In this document: piece after piece, positions 24,381-32,068 of the stretch | How the letters are laid out: every line of letters starts with the position of its first letter | How positions within the stretch are numbered: position 1 is the first letter of the stretch | NCBI GenBank assembly: GCA_017631385.1 | Contig: JAGBTH010000051.1 | Span: forward strand, 1 to 38,949 | Direction of reading: 5' to 3' | Length of the DNA stretch: 38,949 nucleotides | Source of the DNA: Kiritimatiellia bacterium | Lineage (GTDB): Bacteria; Verrucomicrobiota; Kiritimatiellia; RFP12; UBA1067 | Notes under the pieces: model-generated | What the model saw: only the letters and a program-made list of their open reading frames with translations | Told to the model about the DNA's origin: nothing | The model's database searches: none | Position numbers and translations under genes: made by a program

Positions 24381-26056
24381 TGAGCGACTTTTTAATGTCG
24401 ATGAAAAACGTCTCGCTCGCTTTTGGCGGGCCGAGCGTTTTAGAGAATGTTACCTTATCGGTAGATAGGGGTTTAAGAGCCGCTTTAACTGGCCGAAATG
24501 GTGAGGGTAAATCGACATTGATGAAGGTTATGGCGGGTGAGCTAGAGCCCGATACTGGCGAGATGGTTCGCGCTAATAACCTAAAGACTATTTATGTTTC
24601 TCAGGCTGTACCAGCTGATATACCTGGGGATGATGAATTTAATTCACTCTCAGGCGGTAAGCGCAGAAGACGAATTTTAGAAGAGGCATTTTTAGCGAAG
24701 CCTGATTTACTTTTGCTCGATGAGCCTACTAACCATCTCGATTTTGACGCGATTGATTGGTTAGAGGGTATGATTAGGCGACTTAGAGATTCAGCGGTAA
24801 TTATAGTAACTCATGATCGCCGATTCTTAAAGCGCGTAGCTGATAAGATTTTTGATCTAGATCGCGGGGAACTCGCTGGTTGGGAATGTGATTATCAGAC
24901 GTTCTTAAAGCGTAAGGCCGAGCTATTAGCTGATGAAGCCGTTTATTGGGAGCGAAAGTCCAAAAAGCTCGCCGAAGAGGAGGCGTGGATTCGCCGCGGA
25001 GTTAAGGCGCGTACTACGCGAAATGAAGGACGCGTAGCCGCTCTCATGAAGTTACGCGCCGAATTCGCCGCACGTCGTGGTAACACAGGCAGCGTTTCGA
25101 TGAAGCTCGATACTGCAGCGCCTGGTGGAGAGAGCGTACTTAAGATAAAGGAAGTATCGTTCTCGTATCCTAATTCAGATAAAGAGATAATTAAAGATTT
25201 TACGACGACGATTTTGCGCGGCGAACGTATAGGAGTATTGGGCTTAAATGGTGCCGGTAAGACGACATTACTTAATATATTAACTGGTAAGTTAAAGCCA
25301 ACTAAAGGAACTATAACCGAGGGTACTAATATAAAGCTCGCGTTCTTCGATCAGTTAAGAGCTGAGATGAAAAGCGAACTTACGGTAGCTGAGAATTTAG
25401 CGGGTGATCGCGATGAGGTTGTGGTAGGCGGCGTTAGAAAGCACGTATATTCATATCTAGCTGATTTTCTATTTTCATCTGAACGTTCGCGCACACCAGT
25501 TAAGGCGCTTTCGGGCGGTGAGAGAGCGCGGCTTATGCTCGCGAAGCTCTTTTTGGAGCCGGCGAATCTTCTTATTATGGATGAGCCGACTAACGATCTC
25601 GATATTGAGACTTTAGAGCTCTTAGAAGAACAACTTCTCGCGTATAGTGGAACTTTGCTTTTAGTTAGTCACGACAGAGAGTTTTTAGATAATGTAGTAA
25701 CTTCGACATTCGTTTTAGAGGGCGATGGAGAAGTTAAGCAATTCCCTGGCGGCTACGAAGATTATATTAAGCAGTCTGGCGGGGGATTCGTAGCTAAAAA
25801 GAAGGTAGTTAAGGCATCTACCGAAGAATCGAAAGTAGAAGCGCCTAGCCCTACTCGTAAAAAGCTTAGCTATAATGAAAAGCGCGAGCTAGAAGCGTTG
25901 CCTGATAAAATTGACGCGCTCGAAAAGCGTATAGCCGAAATCCTCGCCTCAGATCCTCTCGCTTGCCGCGATGATTACGCTAAAATACCCGAACTCCAAG
26001 CTGAACTCGACACCGCCGTTGAACGCTGGGCCGAGCTAGAGAGTATTTTAGGTTAA
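24380..26056 (+). CDS. ABC-F ATPase, Uup-like
   Basis: The protein has 558 residues and two ATP-binding cassettes without membrane spans. Cassette 1 has GRNGEGKS (38-45) and SLSGG (89-93), then DEPTNHLDF. The linker contains RRGVKARTTRNEGRV, the signature of the Uup branch. Cassette 2 has GLNGAGKTT, ALSGGE and DEPTNDLD, and a C-terminal coiled coil of ~60 charged residues follows, as in Uup. In cassette 1 only about 15 residues separate the Q-loop Q75 from the signature, where family members usually have about 80, so the arm and helical subdomain are missing. ABC-F proteins act on the ribosome or, for Uup, on DNA branch structures as well. Confidence 0.88.
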   Translation: MSDFLMSMKNVSLAFGGPSVLENVTLSVDRGLRAALTGRNGEGKSTLMKVMAGELEPDTGEMVRANNLKTIYVSQAVPADIPGDDEFNSLSGGKRRRRILEEAFLAKPDLLLLDEPTNHLDFDAIDWLEGMIRRLRDSAVIIVTHDRRFLKRVADKIFDLDRGELAGWECDYQTFLKRKAELLADEAVYWERKSKKLAEEEAWIRRGVKARTTRNEGRVAALMKLRAEFAARRGNTGSVSMKLDTAAPGGESVLKIKEVSFSYPNSDKEIIKDFTTTILRGERIGVLGLNGAGKTTLLNILTGKLKPTKGTITEGTNIKLAFFDQLRAEMKSELTVAENLAGDRDEVVVGGVRKHVYSYLADFLFSSERSRTPVKALSGGERARLMLAKLFLEPANLLIMDEPTNDLDIETLELLEEQLLAYSGTLLLVSHDREFLDNVVTSTFVLEGDGEVKQFPGGYEDYIKQSGGGFVAKKKVVKASTEESKVEAPSPTRKKLSYNEKRELEALPDKIDALEKRIAEILASDPLACRDDYAKIPELQAELDTAVERWAELESILG

Positions 26057-26108
26057 GTTGTAGAAGGTTGTTTATTGTATCACTATTGCCACAAAGGGTG
26101 AAATTTTT

Positions 26109-26116
26109 GGTATAAT
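26109..26116 (+). promoter_or_regulatory. Extended -10 promoter, near-leaderless
   Basis: TTTTTGGTATAAT repeats the promoter of the first operon almost letter for letter, with TATAAT at 26111-26116. TTGCCA at 26086-26091 is a possible -35 with a 19-base spacer. The ATG at 26127 is again exactly 10 bases after the hexamer. Confidence 0.7.
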
Positions 26117-26126
26117 TTTAAGCATT

Positions 26127-27788
26127 ATGACAATACGAGGCTTACTTGAAAGTTGCGCGATGCGCATTCCGAATAATGTCGCTCTTCGTTGGTGCGATGA
26201 TAAGGAGTGGAAGTTTAAGACTTGGAGTCGCTTCCTGCAGGATGTGCGCGAAGTCGCTGAGGGCTACGCCACGCGTTTTGGCATTAAGCCGCGCGAAGAG
26301 AATACTGCTATTATTTTACCTAACCATCCTAATTGGATGATTTCGTATCTCGCTCAGGCGGGCGCGGGTATTTCGGTTGTGCCGATTGATCCTAAGCTCC
26401 ATAATGAGGAGGTTCGCTATATTCTCGAGAATGCCGAGGTTACGGTAGTTACTACTGATACCGCTCACTTGAGAATGTTTATGGATATCGCGCCTAAGCT
26501 ACCTAAGCTTCGCGGTATCGTTATTGTCGATGGCGTTATTTTTGATGGTCGTAAGATCGCTCAGGCTGATGTAGTGGGTCTTAAGTCGCTTATGATTCGT
26601 GATGGCGGCGAGTGGTATGATGATAATGTCGCCCAGCCTTCTGATGTAGCCTCGATTATCTATACCTCTGGCACTACCGGTAAGCCTAAGGGCGCGATGC
26701 TTACCCATTCGAACTTCCTTCACGACATTGTCGGCTCGCTTCAGTGCTTTGGAGCTAAGATTACTGATAAGGATTCGTTCTTTGTCGTCTTGCCGCTTTT
26801 CCATGCGTTCTCATTTACGGCGAACTTCGTTTGTCCGATGGTTATGGGCGCTCAGATTTGCTTTATGCAGTCGCTAAGGACGGTTGTTCAGGATATTCGC
26901 TACTTAAAGCCGTCTATCCTTATGGCTGTTCCTTTATTAGCTGAGAAGATTTACGCTAAGATTGAAGAGGCGCTCGCCGGCTCTAAGGCGGCTAAATTCC
27001 TCTTTAAGATTGGTCTTCGCGGGCCTATTATGCACATGGTTAAGTTGCGTCTTGGCGGTAAGATGCGCTTTATCATTACTGGTGGTGCGCCTTGCCCTCA
27101 TCACGTACTAAAGGGCTTTAACCGTATGCATATCCGCTTCTTGGAGGGCTACGGGCTTACTGAATGCTCGCCCGTCGTCTCTGTATGCGGCCCCGAAATT
27201 GATGCGGTTGGCTCAATTGGTAAGGCGATTAATGGTATTGAAGTTCGTATCGCCGATCCTAATGAAGCTGGCGTAGGCGAACTTCAAGTTAAGGGTAAAA
27301 TCGTTATGAAGGGCTACTTCCATAACGAGGCTGCGACAGCTGAATCGTTCGATGGCGATTGGTTTAAGACGGGTGACTTAGCTTCGATCGATAAGGATGG
27401 CGTAATTTACATCCGCGGTCGTAAAAAGGCGCTCATCGTCAACCGCGAAGGTAAGAATATTTATCCCGAAGAGGTTGAGAATTGCATCGCTAAGGAACAA
27501 TGCGCGGCTGATATTCTGGTTCTTGGTTATACCGAGGGCGGAGTTCCCGGTGAGCGCGTCGGTGCGATTATTCACCCGAGCGAAGATTATTACAAAGAGA
27601 AGAATGGCGGTAAGATGCCTGATTGGGCGGAAGTCGAAAAGGCTACCCAGAAGGCCGTTCAGAAGCGCTGCGCCGAGCTCGCCGACTATAAGCGCCCGAG
27701 AAAGGTTATCATCTCTAAGGAACCTCTCGAAAGAACTTCGGTCGGTAAAATTCGCCGCGTAACTTATAAGGGGCAGCTCGACGAGTGA
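26127..27788 (+). CDS. AMP-forming acyl-CoA synthetase-like protein
   Basis: The protein has 553 residues. The ANL-superfamily AMP-binding motif YTSGTTGKPKG is at 179-189, the A5-type motif GYGLTECSPVV is in the middle, and the hinge region WFKTGDLASIDKDG then RKKALIVNREGKNIYPEEVE follows. It activates a carboxylic acid, probably a fatty acid, with ATP and coenzyme A. Substrate cannot be read from the sequence; an acyl-ACP synthetase is an alternative. The gene has its own promoter inside the housekeeping run and no Shine-Dalgarno sequence, in line with a leaderless mRNA. Its stop overlaps the next start by 4 bases. Confidence 0.88.
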   Translation: MTIRGLLESCAMRIPNNVALRWCDDKEWKFKTWSRFLQDVREVAEGYATRFGIKPREENTAIILPNHPNWMISYLAQAGAGISVVPIDPKLHNEEVRYILENAEVTVVTTDTAHLRMFMDIAPKLPKLRGIVIVDGVIFDGRKIAQADVVGLKSLMIRDGGEWYDDNVAQPSDVASIIYTSGTTGKPKGAMLTHSNFLHDIVGSLQCFGAKITDKDSFFVVLPLFHAFSFTANFVCPMVMGAQICFMQSLRTVVQDIRYLKPSILMAVPLLAEKIYAKIEEALAGSKAAKFLFKIGLRGPIMHMVKLRLGGKMRFIITGGAPCPHHVLKGFNRMHIRFLEGYGLTECSPVVSVCGPEIDAVGSIGKAINGIEVRIADPNEAGVGELQVKGKIVMKGYFHNEAATAESFDGDWFKTGDLASIDKDGVIYIRGRKKALIVNREGKNIYPEEVENCIAKEQCAADILVLGYTEGGVPGERVGAIIHPSEDYYKEKNGGKMPDWAEVEKATQKAVQKRCAELADYKRPRKVIISKEPLERTSVGKIRRVTYKGQLDE

Positions 27789-28741
27789 GAAACGTTTATC
27801 TCATTTGGCTAGAGTGGCCTGAAAAGTGCTTCCGTATCGATACGGAGGCACTTCGCTTCTTGCGTGAGTTGGTAGGGGAGAGGAATGCGGTGCGAGTTGT
27901 GAGGGCGAAGAGCCAAGCGGAGTTTCTTAAACTCTTGCCTAAAGCGACTCATGTTATTACTTGGCACTTTAATAAAGAATGGTATACTCTGGCGCCTAAT
28001 CTTAAACTTGTCGCGACTCCGAGCGCTGGACGCGAGCTCGTCGATTACGCTGCCGCGCCTGAGGGTGTAACCGTTCACTTTGGCGCGTATCATGGCGCGA
28101 TTATTGCTGAGGCGGTAATTGGCTTTATTTTCGCCTGGGCGCATGGATTTTTTAGGCCCGAGCTCGCTGAAGCTGATGCACGCGGTAAGGCGTGGGTTAA
28201 GACATGGCCGAGGGCTTTGTTGGGCGATAAATGTTCGCTAGTCGCTGGCTCTAAGGCCGTAATTGTTGGCTACGGGCGAATCGGTAAGACGATAGGTGCT
28301 AAATTAGAAGCTCTAGGAGTCGAAGTTGAAGGCTTTGGGCGTAAGAATCTTGATAAACTATCCGCTTCTCTTAAAAAGGCGGCTTGGCTTATTCTCGCTT
28401 TGCCTAGCGATACGGGGACTGATAATTTTGTAAACGCTAAACTTATCGCTAAATTGCCGCGGAATTGCGTAATTATTAATATTGGCCGCGGCAATGCTGT
28501 TGATGAGATAGCATTACTCGAGGCGTTAGAATCTAGTCGAATCGCTGGCGCGTACTTAGATGTATTTCATAATGAGCCAGGTCCTTTAGCGAAGGTCGGC
28601 TCAGCGAAGGGTAAGGGTATTTTATCGCTACCAAAGCGAAAGCTCCCATGGAATCTTATAAGAATGCCTCATTCATCAGCGTTTTGTGGCGAGTATCTTA
28701 AAATGTGTTTTGAGGAATTAAAAAATGACGGACTCATTTGA
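27785..28741 (+). CDS. D-isomer-specific 2-hydroxyacid dehydrogenase
   Basis: The protein has 318 residues and starts at GTG overlapping the previous stop (GTGA). The NAD-binding motif is VGYGRIGKTIG (161-171). The family's catalytic set is visible late in the protein: Arg in INIGRGNAVDE, Glu in LDVFHNEPGP and His in RMPHSSAF. It reduces a 2-keto acid or oxidises the D-hydroxy acid; the substrate is unknown. The last 17 bases overlap the start of tsaE, so translation is probably coupled. Confidence 0.85.
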   Translation: MRNVYLIWLEWPEKCFRIDTEALRFLRELVGERNAVRVVRAKSQAEFLKLLPKATHVITWHFNKEWYTLAPNLKLVATPSAGRELVDYAAAPEGVTVHFGAYHGAIIAEAVIGFIFAWAHGFFRPELAEADARGKAWVKTWPRALLGDKCSLVAGSKAVIVGYGRIGKTIGAKLEALGVEVEGFGRKNLDKLSASLKKAAWLILALPSDTGTDNFVNAKLIAKLPRNCVIINIGRGNAVDEIALLEALESSRIAGAYLDVFHNEPGPLAKVGSAKGKGILSLPKRKLPWNLIRMPHSSAFCGEYLKMCFEELKNDGLI

Positions 28742-29162
28742 AGTAAATAGCGTCGAAGAGACTTGGGAGTTGGCACGAAAATTCGCCGAGGGGCTAAAGC
28801 CAGGCGATGTCATCTGCTTAGAGGGCGATTTAGGAGCGGGTAAAACAACGTTTACCCAAGGTCTTGCCGCGGCGCTTGGCGTCTCAGGGCGCGTCACTTC
28901 GCCGACATTCTGTATCGTCCAAGAGCATTCTGGCGAGGGTAAGCTCTTAGTCCACATGGATCTCTATCGTCTTCACGGCGAAGAGGATGTAGAGGCTATA
29001 GGTTGGGAGGATTACCTAGCGCGCGGCGCAATAATGGTAGTAGAGTGGCCAGAGCGCGCAGGTTCGCTAATACCTAATAACGCCTATCATATTGCATTTC
29101 GCTATCGCGAAGGCGAAGAGAATCGTAGTATTAGAATAGAAAGTGGTTCGTTGGCGAGTTGA
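28725..29162 (+). CDS. tsaE: tRNA threonylcarbamoyladenosine biosynthesis ATPase TsaE
   Basis: The protein has 145 residues. The P-loop GDLGAGKTT (34-42), SPTF and LVHMDLYRL, then VVEWPERA, are the TsaE signatures. It works with TsaB and TsaD to make t6A37 in ANN-decoding tRNAs. GAGGAA precedes the start, which lies inside the dehydrogenase gene. It is the last gene before a terminator-like hairpin. Confidence 0.94.
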   Translation: MTDSFEVNSVEETWELARKFAEGLKPGDVICLEGDLGAGKTTFTQGLAAALGVSGRVTSPTFCIVQEHSGEGKLLVHMDLYRLHGEEDVEAIGWEDYLARGAIMVVEWPERAGSLIPNNAYHIAFRYREGEENRSIRIESGSLAS

Positions 29163-29180
29163 TCTTTTTCAAAGGCGAAT

Positions 29181-29204
29181 CTCGTTTTAATAACGAGGGT
29201 TTTT
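29181..29204 (+). terminator. Intrinsic terminator after tsaE
   Basis: CTCGTT (29181-29186) and AACGAG (29192-29197) pair over a 5-base loop, followed by GG and five Ts. It lies 19 bases after the tsaE stop and should end the tig-to-tsaE transcript. The stem is short. Confidence 0.55.
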
Positions 29205-29358
29205 GGGGTGGATTTGGGGGTGTAGTAAAATTAGGGGTTTTTAGGTGGGTAAATTATTGAGGTTTTTTCGCTCGTTTTGAGACCTCGTTTACGTGTTAAG
29301 ATTTTACGTTTCTAAATATTTTCGCGGATTATAGAATAGTTGAGAGAAGGCGAGGGTT

Positions 29359-29460
29359 AGTCGAAGTCGAAAGTTGGGAATCAGTCGAAGTTGAAGTCGA
29401 ACATTGGATTTTTAAACATCCTCTGTTCGACTTCAACTTCACTAAGAAGTCAAAATGGCC
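29359..29460. repeat. Imperfect palindromic element, copy 1
   Basis: The core stem pairs 29387-29403 with 29424-29440, 17 perfect base pairs, extended by three more after a bulge to 29383 and 29443. A small GGAT/ATCC stem sits within the loop. In front stand tandem GTCGAA units. Copy 2 at 38055-38216 shares the GTCGAAGTCGAA start, a GTGGGAAT-like spacer, CCTCTGTTCGACT and an AAAATG-like end. The remainder of 29205-29519 is noncoding and G/T rich with nothing else recognised. Confidence 0.7.
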
Positions 29461-29519
29461 GATCAAGGTCTTTTAAGAAGGAATTATTGTGATGTTTTAT
29501 ATTTGCAATGTTGGAATTG

Positions 29520-29528
29520 TGATATAAT
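29520..29528 (+). promoter_or_regulatory. Extended -10 promoter
   Basis: TGATATAAT is a perfect extended -10. TTGCAA at 29503-29508 lies 14 bases before the hexamer, the same geometry as the TTGCAG string at the first operon. The leader is about 13 bases and holds the TGAGGT ribosome-binding site of the next gene. Confidence 0.6.
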
Positions 29529-29548
29529 ATTTGCTCCTGAGGTAAAAT

Positions 29549-30205
29549 ATGAAAGTGATTAATATGTGTAAGCAAAACTTTTCGATTGTTTTGGCTATAA
29601 TTATGGCCTTATGCTCGTATAGCTTAAATGCTTGGATGGATCAATGGGCTCCTAAGATAAAAAGTACCCCAGCAAATCTTACGGTTTTTTCGAAGAATGC
29701 AGTTGAGAGATTTCTTCAGAGGAATTATGATGACTACCATTATAGTGCTCAATATTCTCAGGGGGGCGAAGTTGATTTTAATGATGATGGTATTAAAGAT
29801 TATGTTTTTATTGTTCCTTGGATGGGTAATGGGTTAAGCGCTTGCGGATATTATACTCACTTCATTGTCTCTGATGGTAAAGGCGGCAGAATTGAAAATA
29901 CTTTAGATTCGTATGGTGCTGAGCTGTCGGATATCGTAAAAATAAATGGGAAAGTCTATTTTCGTCATTCCGACTTTTTTGGATCTTTCGAGAAGAGTGC
30001 GCACAATCATTGGGTCTTTCAGTTTTTTTCGTTCGGGAAGGATGGTATTATGCGCAACGCCAATCATGAAATTGGGGATTATTTACCTGCGGTAACTATT
30101 TTTTATTCTAATCCAAAATTTAAACAGATAGAACTGACATCTTCAGATCGAAAAACAATTACTAGTCAAACAAAGCCTAAGGCTAATAGCTTTAATATTA
30201 AATAG
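29549..30205 (+). CDS. Secreted protein of unknown function
   Basis: The protein has 218 residues. A signal peptide covers about residues 1-28, with cleavage near LNA-W. The stretch EVDFNDDGIKDYVFIV (74-89) has the spacing of a calcium-binding DxNxDGxxD loop like those in FG-GAP or VCBS-type proteins. No catalytic motif is seen. It lies 8 bases before the secreted protease and probably shares its transcript, so it could be a partner, inhibitor or substrate-binding protein; this is only suggested by position. Confidence 0.6.
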   Translation: MKVINMCKQNFSIVLAIIMALCSYSLNAWMDQWAPKIKSTPANLTVFSKNAVERFLQRNYDDYHYSAQYSQGGEVDFNDDGIKDYVFIVPWMGNGLSACGYYTHFIVSDGKGGRIENTLDSYGAELSDIVKINGKVYFRHSDFFGSFEKSAHNHWVFQFFSFGKDGIMRNANHEIGDYLPAVTIFYSNPKFKQIELTSSDRKTITSQTKPKANSFNIK

Positions 30206-30213
30206 GCGGGGAT

Positions 30214-32052
30214 ATGAGTGCCTTTTCTTTAAAATTTAGGAGATTGATTTATTTCTTATTTGCTAAATTCGCTTTCCTCGTGGGCTTGTTGCTATCGGAA
30301 GGTGCGTTAGCTTTTGACGAGCCCCGAGCTGGCTATAGGCCTCACCCTAATGCGTTGACTCATTTTACAAATACGGTGAGTAGCGCGTCATCGAATGTGC
30401 GGATGATGAGAGCTGCTGCGACCTCGCTCCCAGCGAAGTATGATCTTCGCGATATTGATGGGGCGGGCACAAGTTATCTTTCTCCTGTGCGCAATCAGGG
30501 GAACTATGGTACGTGCTGGACATTCGCGGCGATGGCTGGAATCGAATATCAGATGAGGCGCGATGAGGGTATCGATGCGGATCTGTCGGAGAATAATTTA
30601 GCTAACTTAAACGGCTATGATTTCGGATACACCAATGGCGGTAATAACGAAATGGCGTCAGCCGTTTTCTTAAGAGAAGAAGCCCCTGTTTCCGAAGCGC
30701 TTGATCCGTATCCTAATATCGGTAAGAGCAGGCGCGAGCGCGGCGTGCGCATTCCGCGTAAGATTGTATTCCTTTCGGGCTTAGGCAAAATCAATAATGT
30801 TCAAGCTTCGTTAAGACCCGATCTCGATTCGATTAAAAGCGCCGTTTTTAAATATGGACCTGTTTCATCGGGATTTTATCATAATGATAAATATCACAAT
30901 GGCGCATCATATTTTTACAATGGAGCGAATTATGATGCTTCAGGCGCATATGTATTAAATCATGCCATTGCAATCGTTGGGTGGGATGATAATTATGATA
31001 AGTCGAACTTTAAAATTACTCCTCCTGGGAACGGCGCTTTTATAATTCGGAACAGTTGGGGCGCTAATTCGTCTAATACAGATAAAGGATATAACTATAT
31101 TTCCTACTACGATACGTCTTTAGGAGCGGTCGGCTCGGCGGTTTTTACATCCTTGTCTAAAGGGACTGATTACGCGCGCGTATATCAGCATGATCCTTAC
31201 GGATATATTACTAGTTACGGGTATGAACAACGCACAACGGCCGCCGGAGCGAATTTCTTTAAGGCTAAAGCCGATGAAACGCTTGATGCATTCGGTTTTT
31301 ACGCACTTTCGCCAGGAACGACTTATAAGGCGTACATTGTTAATAATGCTTCAATTTCATCTTGGTATTCGAGTCTTAGTGGAACGAAAACCTTAGTGAA
31401 GTCGGGGACTTGTGCAGATGCCGGATATGAGGTGATTCCGTTCGATAAGGAGGTCTCCGTTTCTGCTGGAGAGACATTCGCGATATGTGTTGAGATAACT
31501 ACACCAGATAATTATTACCCAATTGCGGCAATGGAGAATTTTTATGGCTATCTTTCTAAGGTTGTTCCTGAAGAAGGTAAGAGTTATATCAATTCTTCGT
31601 ATAGAACTTGGTATTGGGAAGATTTGTCAGTTGACGGGTCATATTTCTGCTGCAAGGTGTACACCAAGAGAGAAAAGGATAATTACACTACAACCAGCGA
31701 ACCGATAGTTCCGTTCTCGTGGCTTGATAGGTATTTATCTCTTCAGGAGGGCGGCAATTACTTTACCGATTATTTCTATGGTTCATATAACGCTCTTGCC
31801 GATCATATTTCCGCAAATGGATACTCAGTCTCTCAGTCGTATGCGCGGGGGCTCGATCCAGACAATGCGAACGAGACGAATCTTTTGGCGGTAATAAAAA
31901 TAGATAAAAACGGAGCGCCAGTAATTAATGCCTCTCCCGAAAATACGACGCTTTGGAATTACAGCATCAAGGGCTCAAAGGATCTTAAATCTTGGCACAC
32001 GCGCGCAGAGGATGACCGATTTTTTAAAGTCATTGCAACTCCTCATGAGTAG
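30214..32052 (+). CDS. Secreted C1A (papain-like) cysteine protease with C-terminal sorting-type domain
   Basis: The protein has 612 residues. A long signal peptide ends near residue 33 (EGALA). The papain catalytic residues are Q95 and C101 in NQGNYGTCWTFA, H250 in VLNHAIAIVGWD and N280 in IIRNSWG. A region of about 320-475 resembles the lectin-like domain often found after C1A domains in bacteria. The last ~110 residues (WLDRYL...GLDPDNANETN...RFFKVIAT) resemble a C-terminal module seen on many secreted proteins of Kiritimatiellota and related groups. It probably digests external protein. It converges with mutL, leaving only 16 bases between the stop codons. Confidence 0.88.
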   Translation: MSAFSLKFRRLIYFLFAKFAFLVGLLLSEGALAFDEPRAGYRPHPNALTHFTNTVSSASSNVRMMRAAATSLPAKYDLRDIDGAGTSYLSPVRNQGNYGTCWTFAAMAGIEYQMRRDEGIDADLSENNLANLNGYDFGYTNGGNNEMASAVFLREEAPVSEALDPYPNIGKSRRERGVRIPRKIVFLSGLGKINNVQASLRPDLDSIKSAVFKYGPVSSGFYHNDKYHNGASYFYNGANYDASGAYVLNHAIAIVGWDDNYDKSNFKITPPGNGAFIIRNSWGANSSNTDKGYNYISYYDTSLGAVGSAVFTSLSKGTDYARVYQHDPYGYITSYGYEQRTTAAGANFFKAKADETLDAFGFYALSPGTTYKAYIVNNASISSWYSSLSGTKTLVKSGTCADAGYEVIPFDKEVSVSAGETFAICVEITTPDNYYPIAAMENFYGYLSKVVPEEGKSYINSSYRTWYWEDLSVDGSYFCCKVYTKREKDNYTTTSEPIVPFSWLDRYLSLQEGGNYFTDYFYGSYNALADHISANGYSVSQSYARGLDPDNANETNLLAVIKIDKNGAPVINASPENTTLWNYSIKGSKDLKSWHTRAEDDRFFKVIATPHE

Positions 32053-32068
32053 TTTGGGGAGTGGAAAT

